Assembly (NCBI RefSeq): GCF_014656455.1
Contig: NZ_BNCL01000002.1
Coordinates: 248,001 to 312,000 of the forward strand
DNA length: 64,000 bases
Source: Paracoccus aerius
Lineage (GTDB): Bacteria > Pseudomonadota > Alphaproteobacteria > Rhodobacterales > Rhodobacteraceae
Direction: 5' to 3'
Shown here: one piece after another, positions 9,619-19,194 of the stretch
How the letters are laid out: every line of letters begins with the position of its first letter
How positions within the stretch are numbered: the stretch's first letter is position 1
The notes under the pieces: generated by a model
The model's database searches: none
What the model was told of the DNA's origin: nothing
The model's input: the letters and a program-made list of their open reading frames with translations, nothing else
Position numbers and translations under genes: made by a program

Positions 9619-10854
9619 CTATTCCCCGTTGCTGGCCAAAGCCAGACCGTCGCCCACGGCGGTGAATGCCTCGGATCGGTGAAGCCGCGCCGCCGGAAGA
9701 TTCTGCGCCACCAGATCCGTCACCAGACCCATCAGGCTGGAGCCGCCGACCAGCACGACATCGCCGATATCCTGCGCGGCCAGGCCTGCCCGATCCAGCG
9801 TCAGCGCCACCGCCGCCCCAAGATCCGTGCGATAATCCCGCAGCGCCGCCTGCAGCGAGGCGCCGTCGATGGGCGCGGCAAGGCGAGGCTGGATGAAGCC
9901 CATGTCGATCCGGGCGTCGCCGCCCCTGTTGGCGGCGATCTTGCCGCGTTCGACGGCGAAGGCAAGGTCGTGGCCCAGTTCGTCCGTCAGCACCGTCACC
10001 AGCCGGTCCATCCGCGCGGAATCGACCGCAAGCCGGGCCATCTGCCGGGCCAGCCTGCGGTTCTCGGGCGAATAGACAAAGGGGATATGCGCCCAAGTCG
10101 CCAGGTCAAGATAGATCGCGTTGGGCACCGGCAGCAGGCCCGGCCCCATCTCTCGCCGCAACTGGGTTCCGTGGCCCAGAAGGGGCATGGCATGGGACAG
10201 CGAGATCGCCTGGTCGAAATCCGTGCCGCCCAGCCGGATGCCATGGCTGGCAAGGATCCGGACCCGTCCATGCTCGGCCCGGTAAACCGAGAAATCCGAG
10301 GTGCCGCCGCCGATGTCCACGATCAGCCCCGTCCGCCCCTCGGTGCCCATGCCGTGGCAGGCCAGGGCCGCGGCCTCGGGTTCCGGCATGAAATCGACAT
10401 GGTCGAAGCCTGCGGCGTGATAGCAGGCGCGCAGGTCGGCCTCGGCCGCCGCGTCGCGGGCGGGATCGGGGTGGAAATGGACGGGGCGGCCGGACAGGAC
10501 ACGGGTCTGCGGCCTGCCCGTGGCGGCCTCGGCCTTGTGGCGCAGCGCCACCAGGAAGGCCGTGATCACATCAGCCAGCGTCCGCCGCCTTCCGGCGATC
10601 AGCCGCGATTCGTGCAGCAGGGGCGTTCCCAGCACGCTTTTCAGCGCCCGCATGTAGCGGCCCTCCTCGCCCGCAATCAGCGCCTGCGCCGCGGCCTCGC
10701 CGATCCGCATGGCGCCGCCGCCCGCAGGAAAGAACACGGCGGTGGGCAGGGTGTCGGACGCCCCCTCGACCGGGATGCGCCTGACCCGGCCCGCATCAAG
10801 GATCGTGACGGCGGTGTTCGAGGTGCCGAAGTCGATCGCGAGGGTGCTGGTCAT
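9619..10854 (-). CDS. Hsp70-family protein, YegD-like
   Basis: This 411-residue actin-fold ATPase has only the nucleotide-binding part of Hsp70. The first phosphate loop is LAIDFGTSNTAV, and the second is LIVDIGGGTSDFSVY. The adenosine motif is VVLVGGSSLMGLV, and FMPEPEAAALACHG is the connecting region. It lacks the C-terminal peptide-binding domain of DnaK, as expected for the YegD group, whose substrates are unknown. It precedes cysD on the same strand by about 130 bases, but the intervening inverted repeat suggests separate control. It diverges from the PerM-family gene at 11000. Confidence 0.85.
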   Translation of the reverse strand: MTSTLAIDFGTSNTAVTILDAGRVRRIPVEGASDTLPTAVFFPAGGGAMRIGEAAAQALIAGEEGRYMRALKSVLGTPLLHESRLIAGRRRTLADVITAFLVALRHKAEAATGRPQTRVLSGRPVHFHPDPARDAAAEADLRACYHAAGFDHVDFMPEPEAAALACHGMGTEGRTGLIVDIGGGTSDFSVYRAEHGRVRILASHGIRLGGTDFDQAISLSHAMPLLGHGTQLRREMGPGLLPVPNAIYLDLATWAHIPFVYSPENRRLARQMARLAVDSARMDRLVTVLTDELGHDLAFAVERGKIAANRGGDARIDMGFIQPRLAAPIDGASLQAALRDYRTDLGAAVALTLDRAGLAAQDIGDVVLVGGSSLMGLVTDLVAQNLPAARLHRSEAFTAVGDGLALASNGE

Positions 10855-10999
10855 GGCCTTGGCCTTTTGGATTGAAAGGCGCCGTGGCTAGCCGATGCGA
10901 CAGATTCCCGCAAGCACAAGGCCCGAAAGACGGGTTGACGCGGCGATCAACAATGCAACAGTCATGGCAAGCGGAATACCGAAAGGCAGGCGCGAGCGC

Positions 11000-12130
11000 A
11001 TGAACGACCCACAGCAGGCAACGCCTCGGCCCCAGATGGTGGTGCAAGACGACCCGGCGACGCCTTTTCCGCTGATCAGCGACATCTCGGCCGCCCGCTG
11101 GCTGCTGGTCTTCATCATCGCCGCCGCGATCTATTTCTTCCACGGCTTCCTGGTGCCGGTGCTGGCCGCGACGATCATCGCCTTTGCCAGCTGGCCCTTG
11201 TCGCGCAGCGTGCAGCGGGGCCTGGGCATCCACCGCACCACCACGGCGGCGCTGTTCGTGCTGGTGATCGTGCTGTTTCTGGTGGTTCCGATCACCATGG
11301 CGCTGCTTTACGCCTTTCGCGAATTGCAGCAATGGATCTATTGGGTGTTCGAGGTGAACGCCAATGGCGCGCCCGCGCCCGAATGGATGACCGCCCTGCC
11401 CCGGATCGGCGACTGGATCGACGAACAATGGTCCCGTCATGTCGGCCAGCCCGGCGCGATCGCGGAACTGGTGCAACTGACCAGCGGCAACACCATCGCC
11501 TCGATCTATCGCAGCGTCCTGGCGGCGGGGAACATCGCCTTCCACCTGGCGCTGAACCTTCTGTTCATGCTGATCGCGCTGTTCGTGTTCTATCGCGACG
11601 GGCACAAGATCGCGGGCCAGATCGACATCGTGGGCGCGCGCATCCTGCCCCGCCGATGGGAACGGCTGTCGCGCGTGGTGCCGCTGACGATCAGCGCCAC
11701 CGTCACCGGCATGACCCTGATCGCCATCGGCGAGGGCGTCATCCTGGGCATCGCCTACTGGATCGCGGGCGTGCCCTCGCCGGTGACGCTGGGGGTCATC
11801 ACGGGGATCATGGCGCTGATCCCGGGGGGCGCGCCGCTGTCCTTCACGCTGGTCTCGATCTATCTGGTGGCAAGCGGGTCGCCGCTGGCAGGGGTGCTGC
11901 TGTTCCTCTGGGGTTCGGTCGAACTGTTCATCGTGGACAAGACGATCCGGCCCGTTCTGGTCGGCGGGCCGGTCAAGATGCCCTTCCTGCCGACGTTCTT
12001 CGGGCTGGTGGGCGGCGTCAAGACGATGGGCATCGTCGGCCTGTTCGTGGGCCCGGTGCTGATGGCCCTGCTGGTGGCGATCTGGCGCGAATGGCTGCGG
12101 GAAATCCGTGAACATCCGCAAAGCCCTTGA
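11000..12130 (+). CDS. AI-2E/PerM-family membrane transporter
   Basis: This 376-residue integral membrane protein belongs to the AI-2 exporter-like (PerM/YhhT) family. About eight hydrophobic segments are visible: a paired helix near residues 30-70 (WLLVFIIAAAIYFFHGFLVPVLAATIIAFA), a long hydrophilic stretch around residues 110-165, and then the late family signature (GVITGIMALIPGGAPLSFTL, then FLPTFFGLVGGVKTMGIVGLFVGPVLMALL). The substrate is not predictable; family members have been linked to autoinducer-2 or ion efflux. I chose ATG 11000 because the preceding in-frame codons are low in hydrophobicity and the protein then starts MNDPQQ. A longer in-frame start exists at 10895. Confidence 0.85.
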   Translation: MNDPQQATPRPQMVVQDDPATPFPLISDISAARWLLVFIIAAAIYFFHGFLVPVLAATIIAFASWPLSRSVQRGLGIHRTTTAALFVLVIVLFLVVPITMALLYAFRELQQWIYWVFEVNANGAPAPEWMTALPRIGDWIDEQWSRHVGQPGAIAELVQLTSGNTIASIYRSVLAAGNIAFHLALNLLFMLIALFVFYRDGHKIAGQIDIVGARILPRRWERLSRVVPLTISATVTGMTLIAIGEGVILGIAYWIAGVPSPVTLGVITGIMALIPGGAPLSFTLVSIYLVASGSPLAGVLLFLWGSVELFIVDKTIRPVLVGGPVKMPFLPTFFGLVGGVKTMGIVGLFVGPVLMALLVAIWREWLREIREHPQSP

Positions 12131-12154
12131 TCCTCGGGCCTTGCTGAATAATAT
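12127..12154 (+). promoter_or_regulatory. Candidate nhaA promoter overlapping the end of the upstream gene
   Basis: TTGATC at 12127-12132 and TAATAT at 12149-12154 are spaced by 16 bases, giving a plausible sigma-70 promoter. It overlaps the stop of the PerM-family gene. An 11-base palindrome, CGGTT-G-AACCG (12210-12220), lies in the leader before nhaA. Confidence 0.3.
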
Positions 12155-12243
12155 CCCGCCGAATGGCGTGTCCTGCGTGCGCCCAGGGACGACCCCTGAA
12201 TACGGAGACCGGTTGAACCGTTTCTGACAAGGGGGACCGTGCA

Positions 12244-13431
12244 TTGGCAGGCCGCATTCAAAACACCATCCGCAGGTTCCTGGACAGCGAATCGTCGGGG
12301 GGCATCCTGTTGATGGGATCGGCCGTCCTGGCGCTGATCGTCGCCAATTCCCCCTGGTCCGAGGCCTATTTCCACGCGCTCCACGTCTATCTGGGGCCGC
12401 TGTCCCTTCAGCACTGGATCAACGACGCCCTGATGGCGCTGTTCTTCCTGATGGTCGGGCTTGAAATCAAGCGAGAGATGGTGGACGGCCACCTGTCGTC
12501 CTGGCCGCGCCGGATCCTGCCCGGGGTCGCCGCGGCGGCGGGCATGGCGGTTCCGGCGCTTGTTTATCTGTTCTTCACGGCGGGCACGGGCGCCACGCAC
12601 GGCTGGGCCATCCCGTCTGCCACCGACATCGCCTTCGCGCTTGGGGTGATCTCGCTTCTGGGGTCGCGGGTGCCGACCTCGCTCAAGGTGTTCCTGGCGG
12701 CCCTTGCGATCATTGACGATCTGGGCGCGGTCGTGGTGATCGGCCTGTTCTACACCAGCGGCCTGTCGCCCGCGGACCTGGCGATCGCCGCGCTGATCCT
12801 GATGGCCCTGGTGGGACTGAACCAGTCGGGGGTGATGCGGCTGTGGCCCTATCTGCTGCTTGGCGCCGTCCTGTGGTTCTTCGTCTGGCGGTCCGGCATC
12901 CACGCCACCATCGCGGGCGTGCTGCTGGCGCTGACGATCCCGCTGAAGCGCACGCCCGCCACGCCCGAGGCGCGCCCGGCCGAAAGCCCGCTGCACCGGC
13001 TGGAACATGCGCTGATCGCGCCGGTGGCCTATCTGATCATCCCGGTCTTCGGCTTTGCCAATGCAGGCGTCAGCTTTGCCGGCGTCGGAGCCGAGGCGCT
13101 GCTGGCGCCGGTCACGCTGGGCGTCGCGATGGGCCTGGCCCTTGGCAAGGTCGTGGGCATCTTCGGCGCGGTGGGCGTGCTGGTGCGGCTTGATTGGGCG
13201 GATCTGCCTGCCGGCGCAAGCTGGATGCAGATGTTCGGGACCGCGCTTCTGTGCGGGATCGGCTTCACCATGAGCCTGTTCATCTCGATCCTGGCCTTCG
13301 ACCAGGTGCTGCTGCAGGACGAGGCCAAGATCGGCATCCTGTTGGGTTCGCTGGTATCCGGCATCGCTGGCTATACCGTCCTGCGCATCGCCAAGCGCGA
13401 GGCGCCGCGCCGGACTCAGCACGCGCGCTGA
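12244..13431 (+). CDS. nhaA: Na+/H+ antiporter NhaA
   Basis: This 395-residue inner-membrane antiporter exchanges cytoplasmic Na+ for external H+, for sodium and alkaline-pH tolerance. NhaA signatures include LMALFFLMVGLEIKREMVDG, ATDIAFALGVISLLGSRVPTSLK, and the paired aspartates of the ion site in LAIIDDLGAVVVIGLFY. A late segment, FGFANAGVSF, is also typical. The start is an in-frame TTG at 12244, eight bases after an AAGGGGGA ribosome-binding site; no in-frame ATG fits the conserved N-terminus. The stop abuts the stop of the convergent SLC13-type gene with no spacer. Confidence 0.94.
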   Translation: MAGRIQNTIRRFLDSESSGGILLMGSAVLALIVANSPWSEAYFHALHVYLGPLSLQHWINDALMALFFLMVGLEIKREMVDGHLSSWPRRILPGVAAAAGMAVPALVYLFFTAGTGATHGWAIPSATDIAFALGVISLLGSRVPTSLKVFLAALAIIDDLGAVVVIGLFYTSGLSPADLAIAALILMALVGLNQSGVMRLWPYLLLGAVLWFFVWRSGIHATIAGVLLALTIPLKRTPATPEARPAESPLHRLEHALIAPVAYLIIPVFGFANAGVSFAGVGAEALLAPVTLGVAMGLALGKVVGIFGAVGVLVRLDWADLPAGASWMQMFGTALLCGIGFTMSLFISILAFDQVLLQDEAKIGILLGSLVSGIAGYTVLRIAKREAPRRTQHAR

Positions 13432-15207
13432 TCAGACGGGCCAGACGGCCAGGATCAGCGGCACCCCGGTCAGCACGACCAGGATCGACAAGGGCAGGCC
13501 AAGACGGGGATAGTCGCTGAAGCGGTATCCCCCCGGTCCCATCACCAGCGTGTTGCACTGGTGACCGATGGGCGTCAGGAAATCGCAGCCCGCGCCCACG
13601 GCCACGGCCATTAGGAAGGCTTCGGGGGCATAGCCCAACGTGCCGGCAAAGGTCACGGCGATGGGGGCCATGACCAGCACCGTTGCCGCGTTGTTCAGGA
13701 AGGGCGTCACCGCCATGGCCGCCACCATGATCAGCGCCACCGCCCCCCAGACCGGCAGGCCGGTCGCGACATCGGACAGCCAGGCGCCGATCAGGTCGGT
13801 GCCGCCGGTGGTTTGCAAGGCCTCGCTGACGGGGATCAGCGACCCCAGCATGATCAGCAGCGGCCATTCCACCGCGTCATAGGCGCCTTCGGGGCTGATC
13901 GCGCCCGACAGGATCATCAGCACCGCCGCCCCGAAAAAGGCGATGGCCACGGGCAGGATGCCTGCGGCGGTCAGGCCCATGGCCGTCCCCAGGATCAGGA
14001 TCGGCATCAGTTCCTTGCGGACGCTGCCGATGCGCAGGCTTCGTTCGGCCAGCGGCAACAGGCCCAAGCTGCGGATGCGTTCGGGCAGGATCTCGACCGG
14101 GCCCTGCAGCAGCAGCACGTCGCCGGCCTGCAGCCGGGTCTGGGACAGCCTCTCGGTCATGCGGTGGCCGGATCGGGACACGGCCAGAAGGCTGATGCCC
14201 TGTTCGTCGAACAGCCGGATGCTGCCCACGCTTTTCCCCACCAGGCTGGAGGTGACGGTTGTCACCGCCTCGATCACGCCGATCTTGCTGGCGGGCAGCT
14301 CCAGCCGGGACGCCGTGTCATGCCGCGTCATGGCCAGCCCGCCCTTGGCGACCGCGCGTTCCAGCCCGTCGGGCTCGCCCCGCAGCAGCAGGATGTCGCC
14401 TTCCTCGATCACGGTGTCGAACAAGACGACCTTGCGCCGTTCCCCGCCCCGGATCAGACCGGTCACGGTGATCTCTCCGTCCGCCATGCCGATCAGGGCG
14501 CCGATCGTGCGGCCGGCGGCGGCGGATCTTTCCGGCACCGTGGCCTCGGTGTTGTAGTCGCTGATCTTCACGGCCTCGCCCAGTGAGGCAGTGGCGCGGC
14601 GGTCCGACGGCAACAGCCGCCAGGCGAACATCAGGAAGGTGACGCCCACCGCCGACAGGCCCAGCCCCACCGGGGCAAAGTCGAACATGCGGAAGGGCTG
14701 GCCCGTCATTTCCTGCCTGACGCCCGAGACGATGATGTTGGGCGAGGTGCCGACAAGGGTGATCAGCCCGCCCAGAAGCGACCCGAAGGACATCGGCATC
14801 AGGTAAAGCGACGGCGACTGCCCCGACTTGCGCGCCATCTTCAGCGCGGCGGGCATCAGCATGGCAAGCGCGCCGATGTTCTTGACCAGCGAAGACAGCA
14901 GCGTGACCGTGCCGACCAGCACCAGAAGCTGCACCCCCATCGTGGTCAGCTTGCGCACCAGCCACCGCAGCCCGGCCTCGATGATGCCGGACCGCGACAC
15001 GGCGGCGCTGACCACAAGGGCGCTGCCCACGATGATGACGATGTCGTCGGAAAAGCCGGTAAAGGCATGGTCGGGGGACACGGTCCCCGCCAGCAGCGAT
15101 GCCAGCAGGGCCAGCATGGCCACCACGTCGTATCGAAGCCTGCCCCAGATGAACAACACCATCATCACGCCGACGATGGCGAAGGCAAGCACCTGCTGTG
15201 CGGTCAT
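13432..15207 (-). CDS. SLC13/DASS-family permease with two internal RCK-C (TrkA-C) domains
   Basis: This 591-residue protein has ~11 hydrophobic segments interrupted by a cytoplasmic region (residues ~185-375). The cytoplasmic region carries two RCK-C/TrkA-C copies (for example GDILLLRGEPDGLERAVAKG and AGDVLLLQGPVEILPERIRS). The repeat motifs LGGLITLVGTSPNIIVSG and DFLTPIGHQCNTLVMGPGGY are the conserved paired SN(T/P)-type substrate/sodium sites of the family. Members move sulfate, dicarboxylates or other anions. Here the sulfur genes are ~4 kb away and on another transcript, so sulfate is only a guess. The start at 15207 follows a GGGGAAAGG ribosome-binding site; a longer frame to 15294 lacks family sequence. 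Confidence 0.85.
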   Translation of the reverse strand: MTAQQVLAFAIVGVMMVLFIWGRLRYDVVAMLALLASLLAGTVSPDHAFTGFSDDIVIIVGSALVVSAAVSRSGIIEAGLRWLVRKLTTMGVQLLVLVGTVTLLSSLVKNIGALAMLMPAALKMARKSGQSPSLYLMPMSFGSLLGGLITLVGTSPNIIVSGVRQEMTGQPFRMFDFAPVGLGLSAVGVTFLMFAWRLLPSDRRATASLGEAVKISDYNTEATVPERSAAAGRTIGALIGMADGEITVTGLIRGGERRKVVLFDTVIEEGDILLLRGEPDGLERAVAKGGLAMTRHDTASRLELPASKIGVIEAVTTVTSSLVGKSVGSIRLFDEQGISLLAVSRSGHRMTERLSQTRLQAGDVLLLQGPVEILPERIRSLGLLPLAERSLRIGSVRKELMPILILGTAMGLTAAGILPVAIAFFGAAVLMILSGAISPEGAYDAVEWPLLIMLGSLIPVSEALQTTGGTDLIGAWLSDVATGLPVWGAVALIMVAAMAVTPFLNNAATVLVMAPIAVTFAGTLGYAPEAFLMAVAVGAGCDFLTPIGHQCNTLVMGPGGYRFSDYPRLGLPLSILVVLTGVPLILAVWPV

Positions 15208-15363
15208 GAAAAGCCTTTCCCCTTCCCCTTGCAGCGAAGGGAACCACCGCAAAACCGATCCCACCCCAGATTGGTTGCCAGACTTGGTGGGCACGGTGGA
15301 AAGATTTATCCCGCGCCTGCTTCCCCCGTGGCAGAGGACCGCAACACCGAAAGCGGCTCGCCC

Positions 15364-16167
15364 TTATTCCGCCGCCATCCGGTGCCGGCCAATGGGCAGC
15401 ATCATCGGCCGGCCCGAGGTCGGGTCTGCGATGATCCGGCTATCGAGCCCGAAGACGGCGCGCACCATCTCCTCCGTCAGCACATGATCCGGCGTGCCCT
15501 GGGCGTAAAGGTTGCCACCCGCCATCGCAACCAGGTGATCGGCATAGCGCGCGGCCAGGTTCAGGTCGTGCAGCACCATCACGACCGTCGTGCCGCGTCG
15601 GTGGTTCAGGTCGGTCAGCAGGTCCAGGACTTCGATCTGGTGGCTGATGTCCAGGAAGGTAGTGGGCTCGTCCAGCAGCAAAAGGTCCGTCTGCTGGGCC
15701 AGGGCCATGGCGATCCAGACCCGCTGGCGCTGCCCGCCGGACAGTTCATCCACCGCGCGTTCGGCCAGCTCCTGCGTTCCTGTTGCATCAAGCGCCTGGG
15801 CCACGGCCTCGTCATCCGCCCGCGACCAGCGGGACAGGATGCCATGATGCGGATGGCGGCCCCGGCTGACCAGATCGGCCACGGTGATGCCTTCGGGGGC
15901 GATGGGGGACTGCGGCAAAAGGCCCATCACCTGCGCGACGCGACGCGGCGACATGCGGTGAATCGCCTTGCCATCCACCAGGACACGGCCCGCGCGCGGC
16001 GCCAGCAGCCGCGACATGGACCGCAGCAGCGTCGATTTACCGCAGGCGTTGGCGCCGACGATCGCGGTGATGCGGCCCGGCAGCACGGCCAGATCCAGGC
16101 CCCGCAGGATCAGCCGGTCGCCATAGCCTGCGGAAAGGCCCTCGACGGTCAGGGAATGGCTGGTCAC
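15364..16167 (-). CDS. Iron-siderophore ABC transporter ATP-binding protein (FepC/FhuC type)
   Basis: This 267-residue ATPase energises a ferric-siderophore importer. Walker A is GANACGKSTLL, with Ala-Cys where many homologues have Gly-Ser. The signature is LSGGQRQRVWIAMAL, and Walker B with the D-loop is LLLLDEPTTFLD. The segment GLLPQSPIAPEGITVADLVSRGRHPH is characteristic of the FepC/FecE group. It is the last gene of a four-gene operon (binding protein, two permeases, ATPase), overlapping the preceding permease stop by four bases (ATGA). The substrate is expected to be the siderophore taken in by the receptor at 19481. Confidence 0.93.
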   Translation of the reverse strand: MTSHSLTVEGLSAGYGDRLILRGLDLAVLPGRITAIVGANACGKSTLLRSMSRLLAPRAGRVLVDGKAIHRMSPRRVAQVMGLLPQSPIAPEGITVADLVSRGRHPHHGILSRWSRADDEAVAQALDATGTQELAERAVDELSGGQRQRVWIAMALAQQTDLLLLDEPTTFLDISHQIEVLDLLTDLNHRRGTTVVMVLHDLNLAARYADHLVAMAGGNLYAQGTPDHVLTEEMVRAVFGLDSRIIADPTSGRPMMLPIGRHRMAAE

Positions 16168-17192
16168 ATCGAGTCTCCGGCGCGGTTCGCCCGCATGATC
16201 AGGTAAAGCAGATAAGGCGCGCCCAGGGCGCCGGTGACGACTCCGACGGGGAAGCGCGCGGGCAGAAGGAACTGGCCGATATAATCGCCGCCCAGCACCA
16301 GAACCGCGCCAACCAGGCCGGCCGGGATCAGCACCGATCCATTGGGCCCCAGGATCCGCGCGGCAATGGGGCCGGACAGGAAGGCCACAAAGGCAACCGG
16401 CCCGGTCACAGCGGTAGCGACCGCGATCAGCCCCACGGCCGCGACCACCACCAGCACCCGCGTCAGGGGAACATTCGTGCCAAGCGCGGCGGCAGCATCG
16501 TCACCCAGCCGAAGCGATTCGAGATCGCGGGCGCGGCTGACCAGCAGCCCGCCAAAGACCGCCAGCGACACCAGCAGCGGCAGGGCCTGGGACAGTTGCG
16601 CCCCGTTCACGCTGCCGGTCAGCCACCGCATCGCCTCGGCCAGGTCCCAGGACGGCGCACGGGACAGGACAAAGGCGATGATGCTGTCCAGCATGGCCGA
16701 GATCCCGATGCCTACCAAGATCAGCCGCGTCCCAGCCACGCCGCCCCGAAAGGACAGGGCATAGATGGCCAGGGCCACGCCCAGGCCCGCGATCACCGCA
16801 AGCACCGACACCATCGGGCCGTCCAGCCCCAGGACCACGATGGCCACAACCGCCGCAGCGCTGGCGCCCCTGCTGATGCCGATGATGTCGGGGCTGGCCA
16901 GGGGATTGCGCAGCATGATCTGGAAGGCCGCCCCGCCCAGCCCGAAGGACAGGCCCGCCAGGATCGCCAGCACGGCCCGGGGCAGGCGCAACTGCCCCAC
17001 GGTGAACGACGCGCCGGCCACGTCCTGTCCCGCCAGGACGCGCAGGACATCGGCAGGTGGCACGAGGGACTGGCCCAGCATCAGCGTCAGCGCGAACCCC
17101 GCCAGCAGCAGGGCCAGCCCGCCACAAAGAACGCGGCTGCGGCGCAGGGCGCGGCGCCTGCGGCCTGCGGCGATCAGGGCTGCGGTGCTCAT
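16164..17192 (-). CDS. Iron-siderophore ABC transporter permease, FecCD family (second subunit)
   Basis: This 342-residue permease of the BtuC/FecCD family has ~10 transmembrane helices. Family signatures include LPRAVLAILAGLSFGLGGAAFQIMLRNPLASPDIIGIS near residues 60-100 and GPVAFVAFLSGPIAARILG near residue 260. It pairs with the permease encoded just upstream to form the channel. I set the start at ATG 17192, whose ATGA overlaps the stop of the first permease. The open frame continues upstream to 18257, but that part is only the out-of-frame shadow of the other permease. Confidence 0.92.
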   Translation of the reverse strand: MSTAALIAAGRRRRALRRSRVLCGGLALLLAGFALTLMLGQSLVPPADVLRVLAGQDVAGASFTVGQLRLPRAVLAILAGLSFGLGGAAFQIMLRNPLASPDIIGISRGASAAAVVAIVVLGLDGPMVSVLAVIAGLGVALAIYALSFRGGVAGTRLILVGIGISAMLDSIIAFVLSRAPSWDLAEAMRWLTGSVNGAQLSQALPLLVSLAVFGGLLVSRARDLESLRLGDDAAAALGTNVPLTRVLVVVAAVGLIAVATAVTGPVAFVAFLSGPIAARILGPNGSVLIPAGLVGAVLVLGGDYIGQFLLPARFPVGVVTGALGAPYLLYLIMRANRAGDSM

Positions 17193-18211
17193 AGCTCCTT
17201 CACCCGCGCATGGCGCACGATCCAGATGAAGAAGGGCGCGCCGATAAAGGCTGTGACGATGCCCACGTCCAGTTCCGAGGGGCGGGCCAGGATGCGGCCC
17301 AGGATGTCGGACCCGACCAGCAGCGCAGCGCCCGCAAGCGCGGAAAAGGGCAGCAGCCAGCGGTGATCGACCCCGACCAGCAGCCGGCACAGATGCGGCA
17401 CGACCAGCCCCACGAAGCCGATCGGTCCGCAGATCGCGGTGGTGGCGCCGCAGAGCAGGATCGCCCCCAGCGAGGCTATGGCGCGCACGACCGCCACCCG
17501 CTCGCCCAGGCCCGCCGCCATGTCGTCCCCCAAAGCCAGCGAGTTCAGCTTGCGGGCCGAGCCGAGGCCGATGGCAAGGCCAAGGGCCAGGAAGGGCAGA
17601 ACGTGGACCATGCGGGCAAAGGTCGCCCCGCCCACGCCGCCGATCTGCCAGGCCTGCAATCCGCCCGCGATGTCGCCCCGCGACAGCATCACCGCCACCA
17701 CCAGCGACGAAAACGCGACCGATGTCGCCATGCCCGCAAGCGCCAGCTTCAGCGGGGTCGGTCCGCCCCGTCCCAATGATCCGACCGCATAAACAAAGAC
17801 CGCAGTTCCCCCCGCGCCCAGGATCGCGACCCAGATGAAGGCCTGGGCCGAGGCGATGCCGAACCAGGCGACCGCCACCGCGATGGCCAGCGACGCCCCC
17901 AGGTTCACCCCCAGGATGCCCGGATCGGCCAGGGGATTGCGCGTCACGCCCTGCATGATCGCGCCCGCCATGCCCAGCGACGCCCCCGCCAGTGCCGCCA
18001 GCACCGTGCGCGGGATGCGCGCGGCCACGGCGGCCTGTTCGATCGTGTCGACCTGGCCACGCAGGGCCGCGGCGATGTCGTCCAGCCCGACCTCTCGCGT
18101 GCCGATTGCGACCGACAGCGCGGCCAGCAGGACCAGCACCGCCATCAGGACGCCCAGCCACAGGACGCGCGGCGCGGCGTGGCGCGGGGCAGGGGCGGCA
18201 GCGTCGGTCAT
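17189..18211 (-). CDS. Iron-siderophore ABC transporter permease, FecCD family (first subunit)
   Basis: This 340-residue FecCD/BtuC-type permease has the hallmark IPRTVLAALAGASLGMAGAIMQGVTRNPLADPGILGVN and the later segment GPIGFVGLVVPHLCRLLVGVDHRWLLPFSAL, the loop that contacts the ATPase. It overlaps the binding-protein stop by four bases upstream and the second permease start by four bases downstream. The four-gene cassette is therefore translationally coupled. Confidence 0.93.
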   Translation of the reverse strand: MTDAAAPAPRHAAPRVLWLGVLMAVLVLLAALSVAIGTREVGLDDIAAALRGQVDTIEQAAVAARIPRTVLAALAGASLGMAGAIMQGVTRNPLADPGILGVNLGASLAIAVAVAWFGIASAQAFIWVAILGAGGTAVFVYAVGSLGRGGPTPLKLALAGMATSVAFSSLVVAVMLSRGDIAGGLQAWQIGGVGGATFARMVHVLPFLALGLAIGLGSARKLNSLALGDDMAAGLGERVAVVRAIASLGAILLCGATTAICGPIGFVGLVVPHLCRLLVGVDHRWLLPFSALAGAALLVGSDILGRILARPSELDVGIVTAFIGAPFFIWIVRHARVKEL

Positions 18212-19194
18212 TCGGCCTTCCGCGCGGCCTCGGCCAGAAGGGCTGCGTAATCGTCAAGCACCCAGGGCAGCGACAGCGGCGTGGGATTGGCCGCGTTTCC
18301 CAGGGGATCGTTGCCCAGCAGGACGATGGCCTCGTTTGCGACGGCGGGCATATGGGCCATCAGGGGATCGGCCTTCATCGCCTGAAGCAGCAGGTCGCCG
18401 CCATAGGTCACGACAATGTCCACATCGTCAAAGGCGTCGATCCGCTCGGCGCTGACGGAACCGAAGAACTGTCCGGGCTGGGTCGCCTCGGTGACGCTGC
18501 GGGGCATGGACAGGCCCAGGTCGGCGAAGAACTTCACCCGCGTGTCATTGGCGCTGTAGAAATTGACGACCGACAGGTTCGTGCTGTCCAGATGGGTCAC
18601 GAACATCGCCGTCTTGCCCTGCAGCTGCGGATGCTTGGCGACGGTATCGGCGATCTGCGCCTCCATCCGGTCGATCAGCGCCTCGCCCTCGGCTGCCATG
18701 CCCATGCCCGCGCTGTTCATGCGGATCATCTGGCGCCATTCGGTGGTCCAGGCGCTGTCAGGATAGGCCACCACCGGCGCGATCTGGCTCAGCGTGTCGT
18801 AATCCGCCTGCGTCAGCCCGGAATAGGCGGCAAGGATCACGTCGGGCTGCGAGGCCGCGACCGCCTCGAAGTCGATCCCGTCGCCTTCATCGAAAAGCGC
18901 CGGCGTCTCGGCGCCCAGTTCCTCAAGACGCTCGGCCACCCAGGGCAGGACGCCATCGCCGTCGTCATCGCCGTAGTTCGCCGCGGCCATGCCCACCGGC
19001 ACCACGCCAAGCGCCAGAGGAACCTCGTGGTTGCCGGAATTGACGGTCGCCACCCGCTGCGGCTTTTCAGGGATCGTGGTCGTCCCGAAGGCATGGGGAA
19101 TGGTGAGGGGAAAGGCAGCTTCCTGCGCCTGGACGGCACCCGCGGCCAGAATCCAGGCCAGCAAGGCGGCAAGCACGCGAAGAGGACTTTGCAT
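18208..19194 (-). CDS. Iron-siderophore ABC transporter substrate-binding protein
   Basis: This 328-residue periplasmic protein starts with a signal peptide (MQSPLRVLAALLAWILAAGAVQAQ). It has the two-lobed FepB/FhuD-like fold: TIPEKPQRVATVNSGNHEVPLALG near the N-terminus and FEAVAASQPDVILAAYSGL near residue 125. It delivers ferric siderophore to the FecCD permeases. ATG 19194 follows GGAGA at a normal distance and begins the signal peptide directly; a frame 12 codons longer exists. It diverges from the TonB-dependent receptor across a 286-base shared regulatory region. Confidence 0.92.
   Translation of the reverse strand: MQSPLRVLAALLAWILAAGAVQAQEAAFPLTIPHAFGTTTIPEKPQRVATVNSGNHEVPLALGVVPVGMAAANYGDDDGDGVLPWVAERLEELGAETPALFDEGDGIDFEAVAASQPDVILAAYSGLTQADYDTLSQIAPVVAYPDSAWTTEWRQMIRMNSAGMGMAAEGEALIDRMEAQIADTVAKHPQLQGKTAMFVTHLDSTNLSVVNFYSANDTRVKFFADLGLSMPRSVTEATQPGQFFGSVSAERIDAFDDVDIVVTYGGDLLLQAMKADPLMAHMPAVANEAIVLLGNDPLGNAANPTPLSLPWVLDDYAALLAEAARKAE

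Noticed and set aside
16164..18257. A single 697-codon frame that looks like a two-domain permease
   Set aside because: The N-terminal half is an out-of-frame reading of the first permease. The real second permease starts at 17192.
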